From Curtobacterium sp. 9128 (lineage in GTDB: Bacteria; Actinomycetota; Actinomycetes; Actinomycetales; Microbacteriaceae): a DNA stretch of 64,000 nucleotides. Positions 28,414-36,903 of this stretch are shown piece after piece (positions within the stretch are counted from its first letter, which is position 1; the number at the start of each line of letters is the position of its first letter). A program made the position numbers and the translations under genes. The stretch lies in NCBI RefSeq assembly GCF_007673775.1, contig NZ_VEAF01000002.1, forward strand, positions 1 to 64,000, read 5' to 3'. A model generated the notes under the pieces. The model did no database searches. It was given only the letters and a program-made list of their open reading frames with translations, and was not told the DNA's origin.

Positions 28414-28515
28414 GGGGCGGGTGTTCCTCGCACTCGTGATTGCCCGGCGTGTGTTGCGCGTGTCGCCCGCAGATCGGGTGGCGGGTGCGGGTCGGGGGCT
28501 GCGTGCGGGTCGGGC

Positions 28516-28581
28516 GGGTGCGGCGCGTGGGTCGGGCGGGTGCGGCGCGTGGGTCGCGCGGGTGCGGCGCGTGGGTCGCGC
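28516..28581. repeat. three tandem 22-bp repeats
   Basis: Units 28516-28537, 28538-28559 and 28560-28581 (GTGCGGCGCGTGGGTCGCGC + GG); unit 1 differs by one base. They fill the gap between the GNAT stop and the exoprotein promoter. Confidence 0.92.
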
Positions 28582-28588
28582 GGGCTGC

Positions 28589-29248
28589 TCAGGCGCGGGG
28601 GCCGCTGATGATCGGCATCGACGCCTCGTCGCGTGCGGCGAGCGGGACGCTCCCCACGCCCGGCGGGACCTGCCCGTGGACCCAGCGGTCGAGGACGCCC
28701 TCGCGGACCTCCTCGGCGACGAGCGCGAAGCAGAAGTGGTCGCGCCAGTCCCCGTTGATGTGGATGTACCGCCGACGGAGTCCCTCGTACCGGAAGCCGA
28801 GCTTCTCGACGACGCGGAGGGAGGGAGCGTTCTCCGGACGGATGCAGATCTCCATGCGGTGCAGCCCCACGGAACGGAAGCAGTGGTCGGTGGCGAGGGC
28901 GACCGCGATCGGCGTGACGTTGTGCCCGGCCGCGTCCTCGACCACCCAGTAGCCGATGGACGCGCTGGCGAGCGAGCCGTACGTCACACCGGAGACGTTG
29001 AGCTGGCCGACGAACCGGCCGTCGAGCTCCATCGCGAACGGCAGACCGAGCCCGGCGCGGGCGTTGGCCTGGAGGGCGCGGATCGACCCGCGGACGTCGG
29101 TGGACACGTGCCCGGAGGGGTTCGTCGCCTCCCAGGTGCGGAGCCAGGAGCGGTTCGTCGCGAGGGCCGTGTCGAGGTCGCGGCTGTCACGGAGCCGGAG
29201 GGGGCGGATGGTGACCCGCCCGTGGGACAGGGTCGGGATCGTCGTCAT
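28589..29248 (-). CDS. RimJ/RimL-type N-acetyltransferase
   Basis: GNAT enzyme using acetyl-CoA, 219 residues. Pattern GRVTIRPLRLRDSRDLDTAL at the start, GYWVVEDAAGHNVTPIAV (acetyl-CoA pyrophosphate site; here a degenerate GHNV rather than RGxGxG/A), LHRMEICIRPENAPSLRVVEKLGFRYEG (motif B) follow the ribosomal-protein alanine acetyltransferase subgroup. Ribosome site GGAGGAAC before ATG 29248. Likely cotranscribed downstream of galU's terminator by its own promoter; acceptor unknown. Confidence 0.88.
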   Translation of the reverse strand: MTTIPTLSHGRVTIRPLRLRDSRDLDTALATNRSWLRTWEATNPSGHVSTDVRGSIRALQANARAGLGLPFAMELDGRFVGQLNVSGVTYGSLASASIGYWVVEDAAGHNVTPIAVALATDHCFRSVGLHRMEICIRPENAPSLRVVEKLGFRYEGLRRRYIHINGDWRDHFCFALVAEEVREGVLDRWVHGQVPPGVGSVPLAARDEASMPIISGPRA

Positions 29249-29290
29249 CGCTCAGGTTCCTCCGGTGCCCCGGGTCTCCCGGAGCGGGTG

Positions 29291-29326
29291 TCCCGCACGG
29301 GTCCGGTGCTGCGGACCCGTGCGGGA
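29291..29326 (-). terminator. galU terminator
   Basis: Perfect 15-bp stem TCCCGCACGGGTCCG / CGGACCCGTGCGGGA with a 6-base loop, 8 bases after the galU stop. Confidence 0.88.
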
Positions 29327-29334
29327 TGGTCGAC

Positions 29335-30225
29335 TCATTCGCCCGCGTTGAACTCCTTGAGCCACGACTTGAGGTCGGGGCCGAGGTCCTCGCGGTCCGA
29401 GGCGAGCTGCACGATCGCCTTGATGTAGTCGAGTTTGTCACCGGTGTCGTACCGGCGTCCACGGAACACGACGCCGTACACGCCGCCGGTCCACTCCTCC
29501 GCGCTCGCCATCTTCATGAGCGCGTCGGTGAGCTGGATCTCGCCGCCCTTGCCCGGCTCCTGCTTCTCGAGGACGTCGAAGACCTCGGGGCGGATCACGT
29601 AGCGGCCGATGATGGCCAGGTTCGACGGGGCCTCGCCCTGCGCCGGCTTCTCGACCAGCCCGGTGATCTTCACGACGTCGTCGGTGTCGGTCTCCTCGAC
29701 CGTCGCGATGCCGTAGAGGTGGGTCTGCGACTCGGGGACCTCGAGCAGTGCCACGACGGTAGCGTTCTTCTCGCCCTGGACCTCGATCATGCGCTTCAGC
29801 AGCGGGTCGCGGGCGTCGATGATGTCGTCACCGAGGAGCACGGCGAACGGCTCGCGGCCGACGTGCATCTTGGCGCGGAGCACGGCGTGGCCGAGGCCGA
29901 GCGGGTCGCCCTGTCGGACGTAGTGCATGTCGGCGAGGTCCGTGGACTGGTTCACCTTCTGCAGCTTCTCGTGGTCGCCCTTCTTGCGGAGGGTCTCCTC
30001 GAGCTCCGACACGTGGTCGAAGTGGTTCTCGAGCGCGTTCTTGTTGCGCCCGGTGATCATCAGCACGTCGGTCAGTCCCGCGCCGACCGCCTCTTCCACC
30101 ACGTACTGGATGGCCGGCTTGTCGACGACGGGGAGCATCTCCTTCGGCATCGCCTTGGTCGCGGGGAGGAAGCGGGTGCCCAGCCCTGCCGCTGGGATCA
30201 CCGCCTTGGAAATCTGGAAGCCCAT
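29335..30225 (-). CDS. galU: UTP--glucose-1-phosphate uridylyltransferase
   Basis: Makes UDP-glucose for cell-wall and exopolysaccharide sugars. Nucleotidyltransferase signature AVIPAAGLGTRFLPATKAMPKEML (residues ~7-30), then VVDKPAIQYVVEEA, LLGDDI and LVEKPAQGEAPSNLA. 296 residues, normal length. Start ATG 30225 (MGFQISK) is preferred to one 12 codons upstream because TACCGT lies 6 bases before it with ATGACC 18 bases further up. Divergent from the cyclo-ligase gene. Confidence 0.96.
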   Translation of the reverse strand: MGFQISKAVIPAAGLGTRFLPATKAMPKEMLPVVDKPAIQYVVEEAVGAGLTDVLMITGRNKNALENHFDHVSELEETLRKKGDHEKLQKVNQSTDLADMHYVRQGDPLGLGHAVLRAKMHVGREPFAVLLGDDIIDARDPLLKRMIEVQGEKNATVVALLEVPESQTHLYGIATVEETDTDDVVKITGLVEKPAQGEAPSNLAIIGRYVIRPEVFDVLEKQEPGKGGEIQLTDALMKMASAEEWTGGVYGVVFRGRRYDTGDKLDYIKAIVQLASDREDLGPDLKSWLKEFNAGE

Positions 30226-30231
30226 GCCCAG

Positions 30232-30261
30232 ACGGTATCCGATGCGCCTGATCCCGGTCAT
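30232..30261 (-). promoter_or_regulatory. galU promoter (leaderless)
   Basis: On the minus strand ATGACC (30256-30261), an 18-base spacer and TACCGT (30232-30237), then 6 bases to the galU ATG. Confidence 0.5.
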
Positions 30262-30334
30262 GTCGTCGCAACAGAGGACACCGGCATCCCGCGCGTGTCT
30301 GGCGGCTTACCGCAGGGGCTGCCGACCCGCTCGT

Positions 30335-30340
30335 TAGACT
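30335..30340 (+). promoter_or_regulatory. cyclo-ligase -10 box (leaderless)
   Basis: TAGACT, followed by 7 bases and the ATG at 30348. Confidence 0.5.
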
Positions 30341-30347
30341 CCTGCGC

Positions 30348-30932
30348 ATGATCCCCGATCTCGGCAACGAGAAGCGCGCGCTGCGGGCCGAACTCCGGCA
30401 GCGCCGACGCACCAGGACCACGACCGAACGCGACGACGACACCGCGGCGCTGACCCGCACCCTGCAGCGCTTCGCCGAGGAGCGCCAGATCGAGTCGCTC
30501 GCGCTCTACCTGTCGGCGGCGGACGAGCCGAACGTGCGACCGTTCCTGAACTGGGCGCACGAGCGCGGGATGCGCGTGCTGCTGCCGGTCACCCGCGAGG
30601 ACGGCCTGCTCGACTGGGCGGTCGGCGACGGAGACTCGGAGCAGGAGGGACTGTTCGGCATGCCCGAGGTCGTCGGCGAGGTGCTCTCCCCGCTCGCGAT
30701 CAACGACGTCGACGCCATCCTCGCCCCGGCCGCCGCGGTGGGCCACGACGGCGTGCGGATGGGCTGGGGCCGCGGCTACTACGACAAGACGCTCGGGTCC
30801 ATGGCGAACCGCCCGCCCGTCTATGCTGTGATCTTCGATGCGGAGTACCTCGACGAGGTCCCGCGCGAACCCCACGACGAACCCGTCGACGGCATCATCA
30901 CGCCGTCGCGCATCATCACGTTCCGGAGCTGA
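30348..30932 (+). CDS. 5-formyltetrahydrofolate cyclo-ligase
   Basis: Converts 5-formyl-THF to 5,10-methenyl-THF with ATP, returning stored folate to one-carbon metabolism. 194 residues. Basic N-terminal helix with KRALRAELRQRRR, and the C-terminal signature RMGWGRGYYDKTL, which forms the ATP/folate site. The FmdB gene begins one base after its stop, so they are cotranscribed with mscL. Confidence 0.95.
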   Translation: MIPDLGNEKRALRAELRQRRRTRTTTERDDDTAALTRTLQRFAEERQIESLALYLSAADEPNVRPFLNWAHERGMRVLLPVTREDGLLDWAVGDGDSEQEGLFGMPEVVGEVLSPLAINDVDAILAPAAAVGHDGVRMGWGRGYYDKTLGSMANRPPVYAVIFDAEYLDEVPREPHDEPVDGIITPSRIITFRS

Positions 30933-30933
30933 C

Positions 30934-31260
30934 GTGCCCACCTACTCGTACCGTTGCACCGAGTGCGACACCGCGTTCGACATCAAGCAGTCCTTCTCCG
31001 ATGCCACGCTCACCGAGTGCCCGACGTGCGGCGGCGTGCTGCGCAAGGTGTTCTCCCCCGTCGGCGTGACGTTCAACGGCGGCGGGTTCTACCGCACCGA
31101 CTCCCGGGCCAAGCCCGCATCCGAGGGTTCCTCGTCGAGCGGGTCGTCCTCGAGTGGCTCCTCCTCGAGCGGCTCGTCGTCGAGCGGTTCCTCGTCGGCG
31201 AAGTCGGACGCGAAGCCCGCGGCCTCGGCGTCGAAGCCGAGCACGCCCGCCGCCTCCTGA
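30934..31260 (+). CDS. FmdB-type zinc ribbon protein with serine/glycine repeats
   Basis: 108 residues. The FmdB zinc ribbon occupies residues 1-45: VPTYSYRCTECDTAFDIKQS with CxxC pairs at 8/11 and 29/32. A predicted disordered tail follows with SSSSG repeats, then an Ala/Lys/Ser end. GTG start one base after the cyclo-ligase stop. Regulatory role is assumed from the family name only; biochemical function is not established. The repeated tail is encoded by tandem 15-bp units. Confidence 0.9.
   Translation: MPTYSYRCTECDTAFDIKQSFSDATLTECPTCGGVLRKVFSPVGVTFNGGGFYRTDSRAKPASEGSSSSGSSSSGSSSSGSSSSGSSSAKSDAKPAASASKPSTPAAS
31126..31200 (+). repeat. five 15-bp units encoding SSSSG in fmdB
   Basis: Units at 31126, 31141, 31156, 31171 and 31186, each 15 bases (e.g. 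GGCTCGTCGTCGAGC); they diverge at third positions, so peptide conservation exceeds DNA identity. Confidence 0.85.
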
Positions 31261-31286
31261 CCGGTCCGGCGAGCCGCCGGTAGGTT
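31257..31286 (+). promoter_or_regulatory. mscL promoter candidate
   Basis: CTGACC (31257-31262), 18-base spacer, TAGGTT (31281-31286). It overlaps the end of fmdB and would give a ~40-base leader with an AAGGAGG ribosome site before the mscL GTG. Confidence 0.45.
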
Positions 31287-31331
31287 GAATCGTCGCCGAC
31301 CGGCGGCGTCCTCGACCAGAAGGAGGCCCGC

Positions 31332-31832
31332 GTGAAGGGTTTCAAGGAGTTCCTGCTCCGCGGCAACGTGATCGACCTGGCCGTCGCCGTGGTCATCGGT
31401 GCGGCGTTCACCGCGATCGTCACCGCCATCGTCAACTCGCTGATCAACCCGCTCATCGGCGCCGTGTTCAACGCGTCGAGCCTCGACAAGGCCCTGATCG
31501 TGGAGATCCCGACGGTCTCCGGCGGCAACGCGAAGATCCTGTTCGGCGCGATCATCGGCGCCGTGATCAACTTCCTCATCGTGGCGGCGGTGGTGTACTT
31601 CGCCCTCGTGGTCCCGGTGAACCACCTCAAGAAGCTGGCGTTCGAACGCGTCAAGAACGACCAGGAGCAGACGCCGCAGGACGTTCCGCCGACGGACGTC
31701 GAGGTGCTCCTCGAGATCCGCGACCTGCTGCGCACGCAGAACGGGGTGCCGACGAGCACCGGTGGCGGCGCGCACGTCGCTCCGTCGGACGCGCCGGAAG
31801 GGCCGGGCATCGCCGGGTCGACCAAGCTCTGA
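31332..31832 (+). CDS. mscL: large-conductance mechanosensitive channel
   Basis: Pentameric emergency valve opened by membrane tension under hypo-osmotic shock. N-terminus MKGFKEFLLRGNVIDLAVAV is diagnostic, leading into TM1 (residues ~14-45); TM2 is at ~77-100 (AIIGAVINFLIVAAVVYFAL). A C-terminal helix bundle (EVLLEIRDLLR) and a ~30-residue disordered end make it 166 residues, a little longer than most. GTG start with AAGGAGG upstream. A strong hairpin follows. Confidence 0.97.
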   Translation: MKGFKEFLLRGNVIDLAVAVVIGAAFTAIVTAIVNSLINPLIGAVFNASSLDKALIVEIPTVSGGNAKILFGAIIGAVINFLIVAAVVYFALVVPVNHLKKLAFERVKNDQEQTPQDVPPTDVEVLLEIRDLLRTQNGVPTSTGGGAHVAPSDAPEGPGIAGSTKL

Positions 31833-31865
31833 CGCGGGCGGCGCGCATCGCGCCCACCGCACACG

Positions 31866-31919
31866 CAACCGGAAGCCATCCGCACCACGCGACGCCGTGG
31901 TGCGGATGGCTTCCGGTTG
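31866..31919. terminator. bidirectional terminator, 23-bp stem
   Basis: Arms 31866-31888 and 31897-31919 are perfectly complementary around an 8-base loop, between the convergent mscL and phosphatidyltransferase genes. Confidence 0.9.
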
Positions 31920-31984
31920 TGCGGGAGCGCAGCATGCTCGGGAGCCGAGCGCGCGCCGATGCGGCACGCGCAGACGCACGGGCG

Positions 31985-32569
31985 CTACGCCGCGGTCGTC
32001 GCCCTGCGCTTCCGGATCAGCGCGGCGAGGTACTGGGCTCCCGCGATGACGTGGCCGACGGTCCCGAGCCACACGAGCACGAGCGCGGTCACCCGGATCC
32101 ACGGGTGCTCCGATGCCCACCCCGTCTCGGAGAACAGCAGCACGGGCAGCCCGACGAACAGCAGCGCCGAGCGGATCTTCCCGGTCCAGGACACCTTCAG
32201 GTCGGGGTCACCGCGGAACCAGACGCTCGACAGCAGCGCGAGCACGGCGTCCACGAGGACGATGACGACGACGACGATCCACGGCAGCAGCCCGACGAGC
32301 ACCAGGGACAGCACGACCGCGATGATCGCCAGGCGGTCGGCGACGGGATCGAGCGCGGTCCCGAGCTTGGAGCCCTGGTCGAACTTCCGCGCGATGAACC
32401 CGTCAGCCCAGTCCGAGACGCCGAGGACCACGAGGGAGAACAGCGCCCAGCCCGGGTGCCCCTGGACGACCAGGACCACGAACACCGGGATCAGCAGGAA
32501 CCGCACCAGCGTGATCAGGTTCGGCCAGGTCTGCCAGTCGGGGCGCTGCCGCGCTCGGAGGTCCGTCAT
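31985..32569 (-). CDS. CDP-alcohol phosphatidyltransferase family protein
   Basis: Membrane enzyme transferring a phosphatidyl group from CDP-diacylglycerol to an alcohol (glycerol-3-phosphate, inositol phosphate or another lipid in cardiolipin-type synthesis). The full active-site motif DWADGFIARKFDQGSKLGTALDPVADR shows the DG..AR...G...D...D pattern at residues ~53-79. About six membrane helices; 194 residues. Substrate cannot be decided; PgsA-like is the best guess. Confidence 0.88.
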   Translation of the reverse strand: MTDLRARQRPDWQTWPNLITLVRFLLIPVFVVLVVQGHPGWALFSLVVLGVSDWADGFIARKFDQGSKLGTALDPVADRLAIIAVVLSLVLVGLLPWIVVVVIVLVDAVLALLSSVWFRGDPDLKVSWTGKIRSALLFVGLPVLLFSETGWASEHPWIRVTALVLVWLGTVGHVIAGAQYLAALIRKRRATTAA

Positions 32570-32605
32570 GTGCTGCTCTCGTCGTGTTCCGGGCCTCCAG
32601 CGTAC

Positions 32606-32893
32606 CTACCCCCAGTGGGGAGGCCGCTCGCCGAGCAGGCGGGCGTCGTTCTCCCCGGCACCGTGCCGAGCCGGCTCCGGAGCCGGGGTGGGGTCGGATC
32701 CCGGCACCGGCTGGGTGGTGACGCGCCTGCTGCGCCGCGCCGAGCCTCCGTCCCGAGTCGCGGTCTCGGCCGGACCGCCTGGAGGCACGGGTGCGGCCGC
32801 GTCGTCGGCTCGCGTCCACGTGCCCACCAGCTGGTCCGTGTCCGGCGTCACCGGTCCGGCCGGCCGGGAGGCCCGCCGGCTGCGTCCGGTCAC
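32606..32893 (-). CDS. small protein of unknown function coupled to the helicase-like gene
   Basis: 95 residues. GTG at 32893 overlaps the stop of the upstream helicase-like gene as GTGA, the coupling type used throughout this window, and the frame ends with TAG at 32606 just before the phosphatidyltransferase promoter. Composition is polar and disordered (Arg, Pro, Thr, Gly) with one LVGTWTRADD stretch and a closing PPHWG. Third-position G/C is high. I recognise no domain. The longer frame running up to 33340 overlaps the helicase and is not credible. Confidence 0.6.
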   Translation of the reverse strand: MTGRSRRASRPAGPVTPDTDQLVGTWTRADDAAAPVPPGGPAETATRDGGSARRSRRVTTQPVPGSDPTPAPEPARHGAGENDARLLGERPPHWG

Positions 32894-35800
32894 CGGCGCG
32901 CGGGCACCGGCGGGATGGCGATCTCCTGCGTGGCGCCACGGTCGACGCCGAGCACGGCCGCGACGGTGTTCGCGACGCGGTCCGGGTCGGAGAACAGCTG
33001 GAAGGCGTGCACGCGCACGTAGTGCCACCCGAGTCGGCGGAGCACCTCCGGCCGCAGCCGGAGCGACTCGCGGAGCGAACCACGCACCAGCGTGGCGTCC
33101 GTCTCGATCGTGACGCAGACGCCGCCGTGCGCGGCCACCAGGCCGAGCTTGCCGCGGTGGCCGAGCGCGACCGGGATGCCGCGCATCTCGAGCCGCCGCG
33201 CCAGGTCGACCAGCAGCGGGTCGGAGTCGTCGGGGACGTACTCGGCGGTCGTGCGGGCCCGGACCTCGGCGAGGATCTCGGCCAGTGCGACGGTTCCGTG
33301 GCCCATGCGCTCGGCCTCGATGTCCGAGGGCTGGAAGCACGTGACGATCACCATCGAACGGCGCGCCCTGGTCATCGCGACGGCGAGGAGGCGCTCACCG
33401 CCCGGCTTGCCGAGCGGACCGAAGTCACGCAGCACGCGGCCGTGCGGCGTCCGCCCGTAACCGATGGAGAACACGACACGGTCACGGCTCTGCGCGACCG
33501 ATTGCTCGAGGGTCGCGACGATGAACGGCTCGGCCCGGTCGCCGATGACGAACTCGGTGAGGTCCTTGTGCCCCTGGGCCGCGGTGAGGACGGCCTGCTC
33601 GACGCGGACGGCGTGCTTGGCCGACGCGGTGATCACCATGAGCGACTCGGTCGGGCGGGTCCTGGCGTGCTCGATGACGAGCCGCACGACGCGGTCCACC
33701 TCGGCGTCGACGCTCTCGACGGCACCGGACTCGGGGTCGGGGACCGCCTTGCCGTCGCTGACGTAGTCGAGCGCGATGGAACCGTGACCGAGGAACGACC
33801 CGGCCCACGGGAGCGACTCGATACGTCCACCGTAGAACCGGCGGTTCACGAGCTCGGCGAGGTCCTCGCCGCCGGCGCGGTACGACCGCGTCAGGGACAG
33901 GGTCGGCAGGAGCGTCGACAGCTTCGCGAGCGCGGAGTCCGCGTGCAGGGCGTCGAGCGTCTCCTCGTCCACCTGCAGCGCACGGTGCGTCGGGTCGACG
34001 GCGATCCGGAACGGCGAGGGCGTCTGCGTGACCGGGTCACCGAAGACGACGGTCTGGCGGGCGCGACGGACGGCGTCCACGGTCTCGGCGATGGTCACCG
34101 CACCGGCGTCGACGAGGATGACCGTGTCGAACGGCATCGTGTCGGCGATCTGCGGCACCTCGTACGGGCTCGCGAGCCACACGGGTGCGATGGACCGGGA
34201 CAGGTGCGGAGCCGAGTCCTGCAGGAGCCGCGAGGTGATCGCGCCCTCCTTGAGCTGCGACTTCAGCGCCGCGGCCTCGTCCGGCCAGTCGACGAGACCG
34301 ACCTTCCAGTTCTCGGCGAGCTGCCACGCCAGGCCCTGGGAGACCCCGGCGGCGTGTGCGTCGTCGACGAGCCGGAAGTCCGCCTCGACCCGGTCGAGCA
34401 TGTCGGTGTTCGCTCCGAGGAGCGCACGGTCCGACTCGAGCATCGTCTCGAGCGCGGACTGCCACCAGGCGAGCTCCAGCTCGGCCGGCACCTGGGTGTC
34501 CGGGACGTGCCGGTTCGCGAGGTCGGTGATGAGCGGCTGGAGCTGCAGGTCGCGGAGCGTCTGCATGAGCTCGGTGCGCTCCTGCAGGTTGTGCAGGACG
34601 TCGGAGTCGGCGGCGAGCGTCGCGACGTACGGCACGAGTTCCTCGAGCGGCATGTTCGCGAGCTGGGCGTCGCGGCTGGTCCGGCCGAGCGGTTCGTCGA
34701 GCCGTGCGAGGTCCTCGACGACGTTCGAGAACAGCACCTGGACGTCCGCGATGCCCGTGGGGACCTCGGGGTTCACACCGGCGGCGACGTACCGCTGCCA
34801 GAGGACGCGCTGCTGCTGCACGCGCGTGAGGGCCTCGTGCAGGTCGGACACGTGCACGCCGGGGCGCACGTACTCCCGCGCGAGCTTCTTCAGCCGGCGA
34901 CGGTTCGTCGAGGACATCGGGGCGCCCTCGCCGCGCGGGGCGGTGGCGGCGACGAGCTCCGACACCGACCGGTCGAAGACGACCGGCAGGAAGCGGTCGA
35001 GGGTGTCGCGGATCTCGGTCAGCAGGCGCAGGTAGATGCCGAGCTCGTTGACGGTGGTGAACTGCCGCATCCGGGTGGAGGCGATGAGGTCGTGCGCACG
35101 CTGGAGCAGGGTCGGCAGGGCCCCGTCGTCGAGGTCCTTCGCGATCTTGTGGGCGCGCTGCGCTCCGTCGCTCGAGGCGAACTTCGCGCCGTACCAGGGC
35201 GAGTCGTCGGGGCCGTAGCGGAACTCCCCGAGGTTCGCCGCGCTGACCATCGTCTCGGCCACGCGCGAGCGGCCGGTGACCATCGCCGTCACGGACTGCT
35301 TCGACAGGCGTGCGGTGGTCGACGGCGGGACCGGCAGGAGGGACAGCCGCGAGAGCTCGACCAGGCAGTCGAGCACGCTGACGCGGAAGTCCGGGTCCGT
35401 GCGGGTCAGGGCACCGCGGTAGTCGCGGAGGACCTTGCGGAGCCGGACCAGGGCGTCGTCGACCTCGCGGAGGTTCGGCCGGGTGGCCTTCTCGTTGCGG
35501 GCGATGGCCCGGACGACGTCCCGCCGGAGCGTCGACGGCGTCACCGCGACGCCGGGCAGCTGGACCTCGCCGAAGCGCGCGGCGATCCCGCGGAGCGTCG
35601 CGCGACGGGGGCTCACGACGAGCACGCGCTTGTTCGCGGCGACGAGGCCGCCGAGGGCGTTCACGATCGTCTGCGTCCCGCCGGTGCCGGGCAGGGTCTT
35701 CACGACGATGGAGTTGCCGGCCGTGATCTGCGCGATCACGTTCTCCTGCTCGTCGTCGGCGTCGAGGAGGAGCGTGTCCGTGTCCGGGCTGCGGTCGTCC

Positions 35801-36837
35801 GACGGCGTCTGCTCGACCGGGTGGTAGGACTGCTCGACCTGCCACTTCGCGCTCGGGTTGCCGGCGAGGGCGTCGAGCACCGGGTGCGAGAGGTCCTCGG
35901 TGTCCTCGACCAGACCGCTGGCGACTTCGGCGAAGGTGGACACCACGAGGCGGGCGTGCACGGAGAACCCGGGGATGTGCGCCGTCAGGCCGCGCAGCCG
36001 GTCGATGACCGGGTTCGGCGTGAAGGAGCCGTCCTGCCGGGCGAGTGCCACGAAGGACTGTGCGTCGAGCGTGACGCCGAACTGCTCGCGGAGGGCGTCG
36101 GCGAGCGCCGGGTTCAGCACCGGCTCGCCGAGCAGGCGCACCTCGAAGTCGCGGCCGTGGCGACGGATCGCGAGCGGGCGGAGGAGCACCGGGCCGCGGA
36201 ACTGCTCGTCGCCGTGCTTCCAGTCGGCCATGCCGATGCCGAGGTTCACCGCGTCGATGCCGCGCACCGTGGCGAGCTCGGTGCCCTTCGCCTCGACGTG
36301 TCCGGCGGCGACGCGCGCGGCGCGGAGCGCGACCTCGTCGCGGATCAGGCTGGAGAGCAGGGTCGTCTTGCCCGTGATGAACTGCGCGAGGCCGCCGGGG
36401 TGCGTCGTGGAGAGCTCGATCCGGGCACGCGGGTGGTCGGCGAAGTGCACGAGGGGGCTGGTCCCGCCGACACCGGCGAGCTGGGCACGCCAGGCCTCCC
36501 AGACGGGTTCGGCCGCGTTGGTCGCCGTCAGCCGGGGGTCTCCGAGGCTGATCGCGTGCGGGCTCGTTACCTGGAGCTCCGGCCGGAGCGAACGGTCCAG
36601 GTCGTCGTCGTTCGGGCCTGTCATGGCGTCCGGGGTGCTCGTCGTCTCGTCCTGCCCGTGCTGCTGCGGATCGGTACCGCTGTGGTCGTCGTCGGAGGGG
36701 GTGCCCTCGGTGTGGTCACGCTCGGTCGGGCGGTCCGCCCCGTCCTCGGGCCCACGCCCCCGGGCGTGCGGGTGCTCGGCGGAGACGACGTCGTTCTCGT
36801 CGCCCGCGCCGCCGGTCACTCTGTCCGCGCGCCACAC
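32890..36837 (-). CDS. DUF4011/superfamily-1 helicase-like protein with degenerate ATPase motifs
   Basis: 1315 residues. Residues ~1-75 are acidic and disordered; ~85-340 match DUF4011 (GPVLLRPLAIRRHGRDFEVRLLGEPVLNPAL). The SF1 core follows: Walker A reads LPGTGGTQT (382-390) with Gly387 where Lys is required; Walker B reads VILVDAGAV with Asp910-Ala911 instead of Asp-Glu. Later motifs are better kept: LTRSYRAGGEDLAELVNRRFYGG, VATLEQSVAQSRDRVVFSIGYG, and GGERLLAVAMTRARR. The last ~110 residues resemble the REase_MTES_1575/Vsr-like nuclease domain (VTIETDATL ... EVLRRLGWHYVRVHAFQLF). Start GTG 36837: coding bias extends to it and TACAGT lies 7 bases upstream; an internal ATG at 36624 is the alternative. 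Function unknown; likely not a normal ATP-driven helicase. Confidence 0.82.
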   Translation of the reverse strand: MWRADRVTGGAGDENDVVSAEHPHARGRGPEDGADRPTERDHTEGTPSDDDHSGTDPQQHGQDETTSTPDAMTGPNDDDLDRSLRPELQVTSPHAISLGDPRLTATNAAEPVWEAWRAQLAGVGGTSPLVHFADHPRARIELSTTHPGGLAQFITGKTTLLSSLIRDEVALRAARVAAGHVEAKGTELATVRGIDAVNLGIGMADWKHGDEQFRGPVLLRPLAIRRHGRDFEVRLLGEPVLNPALADALREQFGVTLDAQSFVALARQDGSFTPNPVIDRLRGLTAHIPGFSVHARLVVSTFAEVASGLVEDTEDLSHPVLDALAGNPSAKWQVEQSYHPVEQTPSDDRSPDTDTLLLDADDEQENVIAQITAGNSIVVKTLPGTGGTQTIVNALGGLVAANKRVLVVSPRRATLRGIAARFGEVQLPGVAVTPSTLRRDVVRAIARNEKATRPNLREVDDALVRLRKVLRDYRGALTRTDPDFRVSVLDCLVELSRLSLLPVPPSTTARLSKQSVTAMVTGRSRVAETMVSAANLGEFRYGPDDSPWYGAKFASSDGAQRAHKIAKDLDDGALPTLLQRAHDLIASTRMRQFTTVNELGIYLRLLTEIRDTLDRFLPVVFDRSVSELVAATAPRGEGAPMSSTNRRRLKKLAREYVRPGVHVSDLHEALTRVQQQRVLWQRYVAAGVNPEVPTGIADVQVLFSNVVEDLARLDEPLGRTSRDAQLANMPLEELVPYVATLAADSDVLHNLQERTELMQTLRDLQLQPLITDLANRHVPDTQVPAELELAWWQSALETMLESDRALLGANTDMLDRVEADFRLVDDAHAAGVSQGLAWQLAENWKVGLVDWPDEAAALKSQLKEGAITSRLLQDSAPHLSRSIAPVWLASPYEVPQIADTMPFDTVILVDAGAVTIAETVDAVRRARQTVVFGDPVTQTPSPFRIAVDPTHRALQVDEETLDALHADSALAKLSTLLPTLSLTRSYRAGGEDLAELVNRRFYGGRIESLPWAGSFLGHGSIALDYVSDGKAVPDPESGAVESVDAEVDRVVRLVIEHARTRPTESLMVITASAKHAVRVEQAVLTAAQGHKDLTEFVIGDRAEPFIVATLEQSVAQSRDRVVFSIGYGRTPHGRVLRDFGPLGKPGGERLLAVAMTRARRSMVIVTCFQPSDIEAERMGHGTVALAEILAEVRARTTAEYVPDDSDPLLVDLARRLEMRGIPVALGHRGKLGLVAAHGGVCVTIETDATLVRGSLRESLRLRPEVLRRLGWHYVRVHAFQLFSDPDRVANTVAAVLGVDRGATQEIAIPPVPARR

Positions 36838-36844
36838 AACGCCC

Positions 36845-36850
36845 ACTGTA
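36845..36850 (-). promoter_or_regulatory. helicase-like gene -10 box (leaderless)
   Basis: TACAGT on the minus strand, 7 bases before the GTG at 36837. Confidence 0.4.
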
Positions 36851-36903
36851 GGCGGAAGCGTCCCACCTCTCTGGCAATGAACCGAGGTTTCGGACACATC
36901 GGG

